Origin: Prostheceraeus crozeri
Taxonomy: Eukaryota; Platyhelminthes; Polycladida; Euryleptidae
Direction of reading: 5' to 3'
DNA length: 64,000 bases
Assembly: GCA_907163375.1 (NCBI GenBank)
Contig: CAJQUW010002197.1
Location: 410,501 to 474,500, forward strand
In this document: piece after piece, positions 1 to 9,239 of the stretch
Position numbering within the stretch: the first letter of the stretch is position 1
Layout: each line of letters begins with the position of its first letter
Notes under the pieces: generated by a model
What the model was told of the DNA's origin: nothing
What the model saw: only the letters and a program-made list of their open reading frames with translations
Databases searched by the model: none
Program-made: the position numbers and the translations under genes

Positions 1-1131
1 CTTCTATTTCGTCAATTGCTAAAGTTTGATAGGAAGCACTGAATATCAAAGATTGCGTTATCCTGCGACATTTTCCTGTAGTGGCGGATTAACTCAATCC
101 CTGACAAATTTGTTTTTATGCGTCTGACTTCAGTAAAGTCACGACCGTACTGTTTGTACTAATCTTCCTTTAGATCTCCCAGCTGCATTATTTCCCAGCT
201 TTGTTCAGTTAGCAAACAGTAAGAGAGAGATATGGGCGTTTACATTTTCATACTTTGACCTACACAGATCGAAAACTGTCGTGTATGCTCAGCCCTCTTT
301 CATGCTGCTTCATTAATTTCGTAATGAATTTTTAACAATAGTCGCTACACGCACATGTCGCAATTAATGTCTTGCACAGACAATTATCATGAAAATATCT
401 TTCCCCTAGGTTGTGTATATAGAATCTGATCTCGGAGATTTTGTGTGCGTCTTGTTTCTTCTCTGCGATATCCGTTCAATTCTTCTCAACTGAACTTGAA
501 AGTCATCTAGAAATCACGAGTAATATTAGTGCAGATCAAATGATAATCATTTCAACAAAAACAACTGAACTTTTTTGGCATTGTGTGTTTGTTCAAATAT
601 TTGTTAGAATTTTGAAGTCAGATTTTCATAGCTTTTTTGCAATAGAACAGTTGAGAGTAAATTGATTAATTGAAATCACTCTGTCAAAAACTGTATTTGC
701 AGTAATTTAAAGAGGGAGCCTAGTGTTGGTTGGTTGATTACTTTTTGGTTGGTAGATCCCCCATTTTATTCAGCACTAAATCGCAAAGAGTACATGCAAA
801 TGCTATTATAAACCAGGAAATATGCATATGCACATACCTCTATGTGCAGGTATATATCAGTGGCAGAAATTCTTTCTTATTGATTGCAGAAAGTAAAATT
901 GAATTTAGTTAGATGGAATTTGTTTGTATGATGCATAAGTCACTATTCAAATCAATAAGTTTATTCATGTGGAAAAATTCATGTCTCAAAGCCAGATCAT
1001 CTCAGAAAATGAGCAAAAGACCAAATTCATCCGAAAAAAAGTGTATCTAAGCCAAAACATTGCGAATGGAAAGAATTGCATTGTAAGATGTCAGCTGCAG
1101 GTAATTTACAATTGCGGAGGATTACTTAGAC
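1..1131. other. non-coding stretch, no gene seen
   Basis: AT-rich sequence with only short open frames that lack recognisable domains or splice-site support. I see no repeat here that recurs elsewhere in the window. It ends where the 3' end of the minus-strand LINE begins. Confidence 0.5.
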
Positions 1132-1580
1132 TTATCTCCTCCCGCACCTGCTGGAACATCGGGCGACGACTTTTCTCCATTTTGCTCGATCAGTGGCGGT
1201 TTGTCTGGCACCCATTCACGTAAGCCACGTGTTCGCAGGATCTTCACGAAATGTCCTCCGCGTCTTGCAGGGTCTTCCTTTTCTTGTACCGCCTGGTGGT
1301 ACACAATCCATTGCAAAACGGGCAGGACGGTCACTGGGGATGCGCAGGATATGATCAGCAAATCGAAGTCTCCTCCGCATAACCATATTTGTCAGATCTT
1401 CCAGGCGTGACCATCTCATCACGTTCTGGTTGGAAACACGATTCCTTCATGATATGCCCATGATGGCTCGAATGCAACGGCGGTGAAATATATTGACTGT
1501 GCATTTCCAAGTCTCACATGTATAGATCGCTGTTGGTATCACGATGTACGTGTTAAGTCGGAGCTTGACGTTTGGTCCAT
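1132..1580 (-). mobile_element. LINE (non-LTR retrotransposon), C-terminal part of the RT ORF
   Basis: Read on the minus strand, this encodes the C-terminal end of a LINE polyprotein. It has a run of basic residues with the pattern RRRLRFADHILR, then GGTRKGRPCKTRR, then a closing TDRAKWRKVV. These correspond to the R-RWLGHVLRM / GRP-TWRR / A-DR-RWR blocks seen at the end of many metazoan LINE ORFs. The frame ends at a TAA near 1132 and is disturbed along its length. The upstream part of the same ORF lies on the far side of the Polinton, at 20310-21655, so this is one LINE copy split by that insertion. Clade (CR1, RTE or another) cannot be resolved by eye. Confidence 0.8.
1575..1580. repeat. 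target site duplication of the Polinton, left (gtccat)
   Basis: Six bases directly before the left terminus. The six bases after the right terminus are gttcat, one mismatch. Six-base duplications are the Polinton/Maverick norm. The duplicated site lies inside the LINE ORF. Confidence 0.8.
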
Positions 1581-1590
1581 AGTAGTATAG

Positions 1591-1646
1591 GGTATGACAT
1601 CCGGCGCGTCGCTTCGCTTAGCTTCGCTCGCACCGGATGTCACACC
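1591..1646. repeat. subterminal hairpin in the left TIR
   Basis: The stretch ggtatgacatccggcgcg pairs with a near-reverse complement ending in ccggatgtcacacc. The loop is made of repeated gcttcg-like steps. It is far more GC-rich than the surrounding AT-rich TIR, and the same hairpin stands at 20244-20299. Confidence 0.75.
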
Positions 1647-1744
1647 TTGCGAGATTTTCAAAAATTTAGGTAGACTCCAAATTTCACGTGGTCGGAAATT
1701 TAGGTAGTGACAAATTTCGAAAATTTAGGCAGTCGAAAAATATC

Positions 1745-2066
1745 ACGTGGTCAAAAATTTAAGTTGTCTCAAAATATCACGTAATCGAAAATTTAAGTTG
1801 TCTCAAAATATCACTTAATCGAAAATTTAAGTTGTCTCAAAATATCACGTAATCGAAAATTTAAGTTGTCTCAAACTATCACGTAATCGAAAAGTTAAGT
1901 TGTCTCAAAATATCACGTAATCGAAAATTTAAGTTGTCTCAAAATATCACGTAATCGAAAATTTAAGTTGTCTCAAACTATCACGTAATCGAAAAGTTAA
2001 GTTGTCTCAAAATATCACGTAATCGAAATTTAAGTTGTCTCAAAATATCACTTAATCTAAAAAATA
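1745..2066. repeat. 34-bp tandem array in the left TIR (about 9 units)
   Basis: Units read approximately aaaatttaagttgtctcaaa followed by atatcacgtaatcg, with minor variants (aactatcac, cacttaatc, aaaagttaag). Two variant types alternate in places, suggesting block duplication of two or three units. The right TIR has about four units. Confidence 0.85.
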
Positions 2067-2322
2067 TCGCGTGGTCGAAAATTTAGGCAGATGAAAATTT
2101 AAGTTGTCTAAGAATTGCACATAGTCTCAATATACCAGAAGATTGTATTCAAAATATTTCTTTAAAAATGGAAGAAACCTCAACGGGGACGGCGACGACG
2201 AAAATGGAAGAAACTTCGAGAATATATCCTTCGTTATCACAATTAAAAATAACTGAATTGAACATCGAAAAGATGAATAAAGAAAAACACAAAGAAGATT
2301 AGAGCATTATAAAAAATTAAGA

Positions 2323-2774
2323 AGACGCAATTATTACTTCGACATTTTTCGTCACTGTAACTCATAAACTCAAAATTATTCAATGAACACGTACACTGGC
2401 TGATGATTGAAGAGAGAGAGAGAGAGATTTATTGTTCTAGCAACGGAAAACATGTAACAGCTATTCCCTAAAATTATATTGCAATCTCTTGTCATTTCAA
2501 TTCGCGCATCGGTAAAATTTGGACAGTTCAATTTACGCGTCGGTAAAATTTTGACAGTTCAATTTACCCCTACGCAAATTATTTTCAGAATCAGTTTTCA
2601 AAGTCAGTTTTGCAAATAGATTTATAAAACTCATATGCATTCACAAAATTCATTTAACGTTTCCTCTCTACGCATGTATTGATTAAAAGTACCTCCTATT
2701 GTGTATTCATGGATTGTAGAAGGAGTATTTGGATAGTTAGTTTATTTTAATTGATCTCATTCACTATTATCATC
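2323..2774. other. non-coding Polinton interval
   Basis: Between the left TIR and the first plus-strand gene. It has a short (GA)n run near 2410-2428 and a motif of about 35 bp, containing cgcgtcggtaaaattt, repeated about twice near 2500-2560. No open frame of note. Confidence 0.5.
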
Positions 2775-3200
2775 ATGATGAGTAAAAATTTGGGTGATCG
2801 TATTGAAACGACAAAAGGACAAATCGCAAAAAAGGTGTGCCTTATCAACGAATTTGTAAAGAAGAATCATTTCATAAATACTGTGGATCTACAAAAAAGT
2901 TTGGAAAACTTTAATGATATTGATTTTGATGATTTCTTGACGTCGTGTGAAATATCACAACGAATTTTAAACGAAGTTAAAGGCGCTGTTGCATTAGAAC
3001 GCAAGCGAATAACTTTACAAAGGCAATATATTGTGAAGCGTGAAACGGCGAGAATGAAATGTTCTCTTGATGAACGACTTGAAACGGATTATTATAATAA
3101 GACAATGAAAACAAGTCAAATTATTTTAAATCTACAACCAGGAACATCATCAACTCAAGATGAAGAGACATCACAATTGCAAGCCATTCAAGACGAATGA
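2775..3200 (+). CDS. Polinton accessory protein of unknown function
   Basis: Plus-strand frame of about 141 residues starting at tandem ATG codons (2775 and 2778); the product begins MMSKNLGDRIETTK. It is hydrophilic, with a probable alpha-helical middle rich in charged residues and a Thr/Ser/Gln-rich tail. I see no transmembrane segment, zinc-binding pattern or enzyme motif. It lies just inside the left TIR and upstream of the protease gene on the same strand, where Polintons often carry a lineage-specific small gene. It appears uninterrupted. Function unknown. Confidence 0.5.
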   Translation: MMSKNLGDRIETTKGQIAKKVCLINEFVKKNHFINTVDLQKSLENFNDIDFDDFLTSCEISQRILNEVKGAVALERKRITLQRQYIVKRETARMKCSLDERLETDYYNKTMKTSQIILNLQPGTSSTQDEETSQLQAIQDE

Positions 3201-3464
3201 TTTTGCGGACAACTACATCTGAAAAGAAAGTAAGCAAGCAGTGATTCAAGAACTATCTAAAACTCAGTTTTTTCTAATTCATTTTGAGAAGTTCATGAAA
3301 AAGGAAATCTGTTAAGCAATGAAACTTTTTAATTTAGATTAAATTAAATCATTTCAAAATCGAATAAGTAGTAAGGAAAGTCATCATTATGCGACAATTT
3401 TTAACTCAATCTCTCCCCCTTCTGTCTTCTAGGGGTCCCTATAAGAATTTTTTTTTATTATAAA

Positions 3465-3888
3465 ATGTCTAGCATAGCCGAGTTCTTAGAAATATATGGC
3501 AAACAAACCACGACAAATTTCGATTTAAGGAAGATCGCAAATCAATTAGGAATAAAGAATTTTCACGTATTGATGAGAAATGAAATATTATTGATAAAAG
3601 ATGTACCTGAAGTGAATTTTGTAACAAATCTTCACACATCAGATCAAAAAGGAGTACATTGGTCAGCGGGTATGTCTAATAAAAATGGTGACACTTACTA
3701 TTTCGACTCATGGATTGCCTCCAACAAATGAAGTCAAAGAATTACTTGGAAATGGAATTTATAATACATTTCAAATTCAAAAACCAGGAAGTACTTATTG
3801 CGGTCAGTTATGTCTTTATAATTTATTTAAATTACAGGAAGGAGTACCATTTTTTGATATAATGTTAGAATTGAATAAGGGAATTTGA
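3465..3888 (+). pseudogene. Polinton cysteine protease (adenain-like, PRO), broken
   Basis: Encodes an adenovirus-protease-like enzyme, which in this family matures capsid proteins. Seen in the sequence: the catalytic histidine context GVHWSAG, the following block with YYFDS, and the catalytic cysteine context YCGQLCLYNL. The order His, Asp/Asn region, Cys and the size (about 140 codons) are smaller than, but consistent with, Polinton PRO. It is a fossil copy. It lies on the plus strand, convergent with the integrase gene. Confidence 0.8.
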
Positions 3889-3942
3889 TTCCCGAAAAAC
3901 GTTAGTTCTAATGGCTAGCTAAAGGATACTTGTAATTAAAGC

Positions 3943-5249
3943 TCAAGCGAAGCTAGTCAAAGCACCACCTAAAGGTTGAAGCTCGGTTATTTCTAATTCG
4001 TTTTCATAAACATCTGCCAGTGATTTCATCATCATCGAAATCTTTGATTTCGTAAGTAATCGGATAAGTTTGATTCATTTTACAAACTTCAAATATTTCT
4101 TTAGTCCAATATCCAACAAAGGCTTTTTCAAATTTATGCTTATACTTAAATATCCTCACTCTATCTCCAATCTTAAATTTGGGCTTACGTTTCTGTAAAT
4201 TTGGATTACTCTCATTCGAATATTTTCTTTCGTATTAAATCAGGATCGTCAGAAGCATTCTTTGGAGTTTTTTCAATACCTGAATGAACTTTATTATTGT
4301 ACTGATCTACAATTCCTGGTAATATATTTAACCATTTCTGATTACCTTGTTCTGTAAATTTCTTGAATATTTTATTTTTTTAAGTTCTATTGAACCTCTC
4401 TTTTACTACAGCTTTGCCAGCATTTTCTGTAGAATAAACAGTTTCAAATAATGGCTTAACATTTCTGTTATAAAACTCAGATCCTTTGTCAGCAAACACT
4501 TTCTTTGGCTTTCTGTTACTTTCCTTAAAGATTTCTTCAAACGCATATTTAACTGACAGACCACTTTTGTTTTTCAAAGGATTTGCCCAAGCGTATCGTG
4601 TATATAAATCTATAACGGTCAATGCGTACTTAAACCCTCTTTCATTCGGCATATTGATTAGATCAGCACTCCAAATATCATCTTTGTTAAATACTTTTAC
4701 TTTCAATAGATATTTCGGCTTTCTATATTCTTTATGAATTTCAGACGTGTAGGTTTCAGAATTATGAGTTTTGTCTAAACCCTGACCGAACAATATTTTA
4801 GCTAGTAAAGCTTTCTTAACAAACATTCTTTCAATTTTTTCTCTAAATGAAGGATTTTGAATACTATCTAATTCTATCATTTTCCTATCAGCTACATGAC
4901 GAGAACTTAGATCATGATTTCGATAAGCTAAATCGTGTCTATAAGCTGCTGCATCAACTCCGTTTATTGGTTCTTTACCTGGTTTTGGATTATTATTCTC
5001 ATCTAGTCTTTTATCTAATCGAGTTCCTCGACCGGCGTATGAATGACCAGAAAGATGTTTTTCTTTTGAATATTTACTCCAAATAAATCCAGGAAAGTTA
5101 TCTAATGTTTTTTGTATATCATCTCCAATATGCTGACAATTTGGGGGTTTATGTACTTTTAAGAGATAATTCAATAAATCTAAATTAGAAATTTTTAATT
5201 TAATTAAATTTTCGGAATTTGTAGAACTTGTAGAATTTGTAGAATACAT
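3943..5249 (-). pseudogene. PLA2-like domain fused to Polinton integrase (INT), broken
   Basis: Minus-strand gene. Residues about 68-125 resemble the phospholipase A2 domain of parvovirus capsids: a YAGRGTRL calcium-loop-like block and the catalytic-type HD pair in AAYRHDLAYRNHD, followed by HVADRKM. Residues about 190-289 are a retroviral-type integrase core, with acidic residues in IWSADLINM, FADKGSEF and VVKERFNR, plus YALTVIDLYTRYAW. The usual integrase C-terminal region (WLNILPGIVDQYNNKVHSGI and beyond) can be read further downstream. The N-terminal half is open straight from PLA2 into the core, so this is a fusion and not two adjacent genes. As I recall, similar PLA2-INT fusions occur in cnidarian and other Polintons. 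It is a fossil with several breaks; the 3' boundary is approximate. Confidence 0.87.
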
Positions 5250-5276
5250 TTTTAAAGATAAAATAATATAAATGTT

Positions 5277-5714
5277 TTACCTAATCTTACTAGGACTTAG
5301 ATACATTCCAGAACCATCTTTAGTTTCTTTAATTTCTATTAAATCATCAACATTATGTAGAATGTTTTTGAGAACTCGTTTTCCTTCTCCCCTAGCAACT
5401 TTCTCTAACTCTCTATTATGACGTTTTTGTTCTTCTAATGCTGCCTTCTGTGATTTATTTTTATTTACTGCTTGGACAATACCAGCTGTCCCACCTGCAA
5501 CACTTCCTGCAGCTGCTATGCCACCTATTATTAGTGGAATTAACGGGAGAATCCCGCCATTCTTTTCTTCTTGTAATTTAATATTCTCTATCATTAGTTT
5601 ACTTATGTAATATTTCTTTTTGCTAATCGTATTAGTTTTAGGTGTATTTTTGTCAACAATCTTGCGTAATTTTAATTCAACAGTTTTATTATTATTACTT
5701 TTCGCTTGCGACAT
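5277..5714 (-). CDS. small Polinton virion-associated protein with hydrophobic Gly/Ala segment
   Basis: 145-residue product starting at ATG. It has a basic N-terminus, then a hydrophobic Gly/Ala-rich stretch at about residues 53-82 (GGILPLIPLIIGGIAAAGSV region), then a charged helical segment and a C-terminus ending in GMYLSPSKIR. Proteins of this layout sit next to the capsid gene in Polintons and adintoviruses, where they are compared with adenovirus core or membrane-active peptides; that role is inference. It appears uninterrupted and lies just downstream of the major capsid gene on the same strand. Confidence 0.6.
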   Translation of the reverse strand: MSQAKSNNNKTVELKLRKIVDKNTPKTNTISKKKYYISKLMIENIKLQEEKNGGILPLIPLIIGGIAAAGSVAGGTAGIVQAVNKNKSQKAALEEQKRHNRELEKVARGEGKRVLKNILHNVDDLIEIKETKDGSGMYLSPSKIR

Positions 5715-5930
5715 TTTTTTAAGTTTTAAAATTTTAAGTTAGGAAAAATTTTAATCTATTCTAGTTATGAAAAAATTTTAAGTTAAGAATTTTTAATAAA
5801 AGAAAGTTTAATCTATTCTAGTTATGAAAAGATTTTAAGTTAAGAACAAATTCTAAGACCAGAAATTTTAATTAACCTATAGAACTTTGTTCAGAGGCTT
5901 TAGCCGATCGGACCAAAGGTCCTCAGGTTA

Positions 5931-7263
5931 CTAACCTATCCTAGCCATCTGTCTATCAAGAATTTCAATAGAATATTTTACATCTTCTAGCAATAAGCCA
6001 TAAGCCATCAATGAAGTTGTGGAATCTTTCTTTTCAATATTAATTGTTACATCACAACCAGTCTTGATAATATCTTCAGATTGTTCACTTAAATCGAAAC
6101 AGAAAACAGGATATAAATGTCTCCAATCTCCAGGAGTTAATTGTTCTTCAACTCCAATTTCTATAGAAAGATTTCGATAAGCATTATATCCTTCCATAAA
6201 TTGATTATTGGTATCATCGAATCTCAATAGATCAATTGGATATCGGGTTTGATTTAAAGCAACTTGTAAACTTCGAATTGTATTAATATGAAAAAAATTG
6301 TTGTTCTTATCAAAACTTGGAGAATTATTTCTTTGAAATGTTAGTAATAAATATCTTGGAGTATTCGAAGTTCTAGTAAAATGCCAGTTAAATCTTTGTT
6401 CGGAAAAAGTTACAGAACTAGCAGTTCGCTTTAGAAAATTTACTGGAATTGGTTTGTTAGTGTTTGATCTTTTTGCAATAGCTGTTTCAACCTCTAAACT
6501 AGGAGTAATATGTTTTATCCACCATTCAAGTCTATCAATTTTTAAATATGCTTTTTTTCCAGTCTTACCATAAAAGATTAATTCATTATTTGCTGTACGA
6601 TGAATTATTAATTTAAATTTTAATTGATATGATATTTTATCAAATCTAAGTATCCGAATAATGGAGACAATGACCAATTTACTGTCTGTTTACTTTTCTT
6701 GTTAAATTCACGTCTTTCTTTATATGCATAATTGTTTGTTTTATTTAAATGATTTGCAATATTTTCTTCATCTTTCGCAATTCGTGCTGCATCTGTTCCA
6801 GCGTGAGTTAAATCATCAACAATTATACCATCATTAGTGTCAGGAAACCAACCTTCGATTTCATGCTTTTTATTATTTTCACCAATTGTTACCAATCTAA
6901 GCATTCTATCAATTACACCTGGAGAATCACTTATTTTTTTATATTTTGAGTTGCAACATCTAAACGCATTTGTGTAAATAATCTTGGAATGAAATTAGTC
7001 TCTAATGCAATATTATCGGTTTCTGGTAGTGGTGTTTTAAAATTGGCATCACTGTATAAAGAATATTCACAGTGTAAAAAGGAATCAGGTAAATATAAAT
7101 AACTTTGTTGATTATCAACTTCAAAGATTAAATCTCCTCCAGTATTTACTCTACTAGAAGATCCGGGATTCATAGCAATTCTTATATAGTCATTCTTTTT
7201 TTGATTCTAACTGACGAACGGAGGATCGTCTAATCTAAATTTATTTTCGATAAGAGAAGACAT
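5931..7263 (-). pseudogene. Polinton major capsid protein (double jelly-roll), broken
   Basis: About 440 codons, from ATG near 7263 (product beginning MSSLIENKFRLDDPPF) to a stop at 5931. Diagnostic features are an N-terminal region with STRUCTURED blocks such as FEVDNQQSYLYLPDSFLHCEY, a middle block ending in FYGKTGKKAYLKIDRLEWWI, and the C-terminal signature DWRHLYPVFCFDLSEQSE followed by VTINIEKK and YGLLLEDV, as in Polinton and adintovirus hexon-like capsid proteins. It would form the main shell of a virion together with the penton (17458-18235). It is a fossil with a few breaks. Confidence 0.78.
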
Positions 7264-7363
7264 TTTTATAAAAAATATTTTGACTTTTTGTTTTTTCTCA
7301 CACACAGAAAAAAATTTCTCACACACAAAAAAATTTTTCTTAGGTTTCGTTTTCGAAAATATT

Positions 7364-7830
7364 TTAGAATTTTGCTAAACCATTAGCTCTTATTTCTGCA
7401 ATTGATTTCTTGTCGTGTTTACTATCAGCAGCTATGTTAGCAATTTTGTTTTTTGTTTCCTCTAAAAGTTTTTTTAATTTTTTTAGTTCTTCAGAATCAT
7501 TCTCAGGTTTACGAATAGTTTCTAGTTGTTTTAACTCGTTTTGAGACTTAACAGTATTTGATATTGCACTAGCTGTACTACCTATGGCAGCTACTCCTTT
7601 TGCAGCAGATTTAATCAAATCTTTATTATTTCTAATTAAGTTAACGATACTTCCGATACCAGAAAATATTCCAGCTCCTCGGTTTACACCAGCTCCGCTG
7701 TTTACACTATCTCCTTCTTTTGAATAGTTTCTACATTGTTATAATGGTAAACAGATTTCATAGATGGTTCATGTGGTATTTTTTGATTTGAAGCAAAATG
7801 TTTAAGATTGTGTTTAAAAATTATAGGCAT
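7364..7830 (-). pseudogene. Polinton small protein with glycine-rich amphipathic segment and coiled coil, broken
   Basis: Best read from an ATG near 7830 (product beginning MPIIFKHNLKHFASNQK). It includes a glycine-rich stretch (SGAGVNRGAGIFSGIGSIV), an Ala-rich helix (LIKSAAKGVAAIGSTASAIS) and a Lys/Glu-rich coiled coil ending EIRANGLAKF. Small Gly/Ala-rich proteins of this kind recur in Polintons near the capsid genes and may be virion or membrane-acting components; this one is not assigned further. Fossil copy. Confidence 0.5.
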
Positions 7831-7905
7831 TTTTTAGGAATATATTTGTCTTTTGGGAAAAATATTTACGTTTTGGATCAGCTAAAGCCTCTGAACAATG
7901 TTCTA

Positions 7906-8780
7906 TCAAGATTTACGTGTGTGAATGGACAACAACCGCGTGATAACTTTATTAATTTTATGTTGCACTTTATCTATTGCGTCAAGCAGCGTGTGATGTA
8001 TTTCAATTTCTTTTCTATTAACTTGCATTTTCTGCTGATTCATCTTCAACGCCGTTTTAAGAGCATTTGATTGAACTTTAAGAACATCTAACTGATTTTT
8101 AGCAGCATCTAACTGCTCTTTATTTCCTTTATAATTTTTCTTTAATTCATTTTCTAAATTGATTTTAAGAGTTTTCATTTTATCAACTTTTTGATTTAGT
8201 GAGTTTACTTCATTTATTATTCTATTCATCATTTTCATTTGTTGAGTAATTTTAGAACTTAATTCATCAACACTTTTTGGGAATGTAGTTTGTAACTGCT
8301 TTAAATTTTTTTAAATTCTTTCAGGAAGTTTTTCTATTTCATCTTCTAATTGTTCTTTCAATAATTTCATCTGATGTTTATTTTTAATGACTGCAGATTT
8401 TAACTTTATAGAAAGTAATATTAAAATTTTTGATTGTTCAGAATTTTTTTAAAAAGTTTTGCTATATCTGCTTCTAGCTCTCTATCTTTTTTATCAAGTT
8501 TTGATAATTTTTCGTTTAATGATTTGTCATTAAGTTTAAGCAATTTTAATTCATTCATCAGTGGAACCAAAACATGATTTATATATTTTTCTTTTAAGTC
8601 ATTGATTTGTGTATCAACATATTGTTTATTTGTTAACTCTGTATTTTGTTGTGGAAGAATAGAAAGATGTAATGGACCAAATAAAACGTCTCCAGTTTTC
8701 ATGATATAATTTTCTATTTCTATTTCTGATTCAAGATTATTCGGGATACATGCACCTCCACCAACATTTGGTAGCATCAT
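7906..8780 (-). pseudogene. Polinton fibre-like coiled-coil protein, broken
   Basis: The N-terminal part (from an ATG near 8780) has the block NYIMKTGDVLFGPLHL then LTNKQYVDTQIN, the pattern (a short beta repeat followed by N-K-YVD) found at the start of phage and virus fibre or tail-spike proteins. The rest is a long Lys/Leu/Glu coiled coil running to about 7906, consistent with a trimeric stalk. It could be an attachment protein of the virion; that is inference. It is a fossil copy. Confidence 0.55.
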
Positions 8781-8864
8781 TTTTTAACAATAAAAGATAT
8801 TTCATGGAAATCAAAATAAATTTTTCTCACATAGAAATAAAAATGGAAATGACTCCTTTGTAAT

Positions 8865-9044
8865 ATGCGTTTTACAAATCAAGCGTTCTTATATTCACAT
8901 ATGAAAAATGCACCATGTGGTCAACTTATAAAACAATCTCAACAAAATATGCAACCGATGCAACAATTACTACCTATGACATATAGTCAATACATTCGTC
9001 AATCACAACAATTAAACATCTTTATATCCATAAGCTATGTATGA
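8865..9044 (+). pseudogene. fragment of a Gln/Met-rich Polinton frame cut by the palindrome
   Basis: A plus-strand frame starting with ATG at 8865. The product is rich in Gln and Met (SQQNMQPMQQLLPMTYSQYI). The frame runs into the left arm of the palindrome at about 9014, after which the bases are the inverted PolB strip, so the original C-terminus is gone. Not recognised; it may be a short accessory gene on the opposite strand to the capsid genes. Confidence 0.3.
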
Positions 9045-9239
9045 CGAACATTCAGAATACCCTAAATCTGAATCAGCTACAAAATTTCGTCCAGAAGAAG
9101 AACGAGAAATAGTATCTAAATTTGATAGTCAAACATTTAGACCTAAAACTTGAATATTTACAGTTGTGTTTCAATATCCGAAGGATATATTCTCTTGCGA
9201 TGCGACCACTTGTAAACGCAATTCAAAATGCGGAAGTCA

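Larger units (their letters stand above)
1581..2322. repeat. Polinton left terminal inverted repeat
   Basis: Matches the reverse complement of 19785-20309. It contains, from outside in: a GC-rich hairpin, a 34-bp tandem array (about nine units here, about four in the right TIR, which explains the length difference), and a partial copy of the 5' end of the membrane-protein gene that lies whole in the right TIR (19314-19958). The match continues with small gaps to about 2322, then stops. Confidence 0.88.

Noticed and set aside
1745-2066. CRISPR-like array
   Set aside because: The units are contiguous 34-bp tandem repeats without unique spacers, inside a Polinton TIR of a eukaryote.
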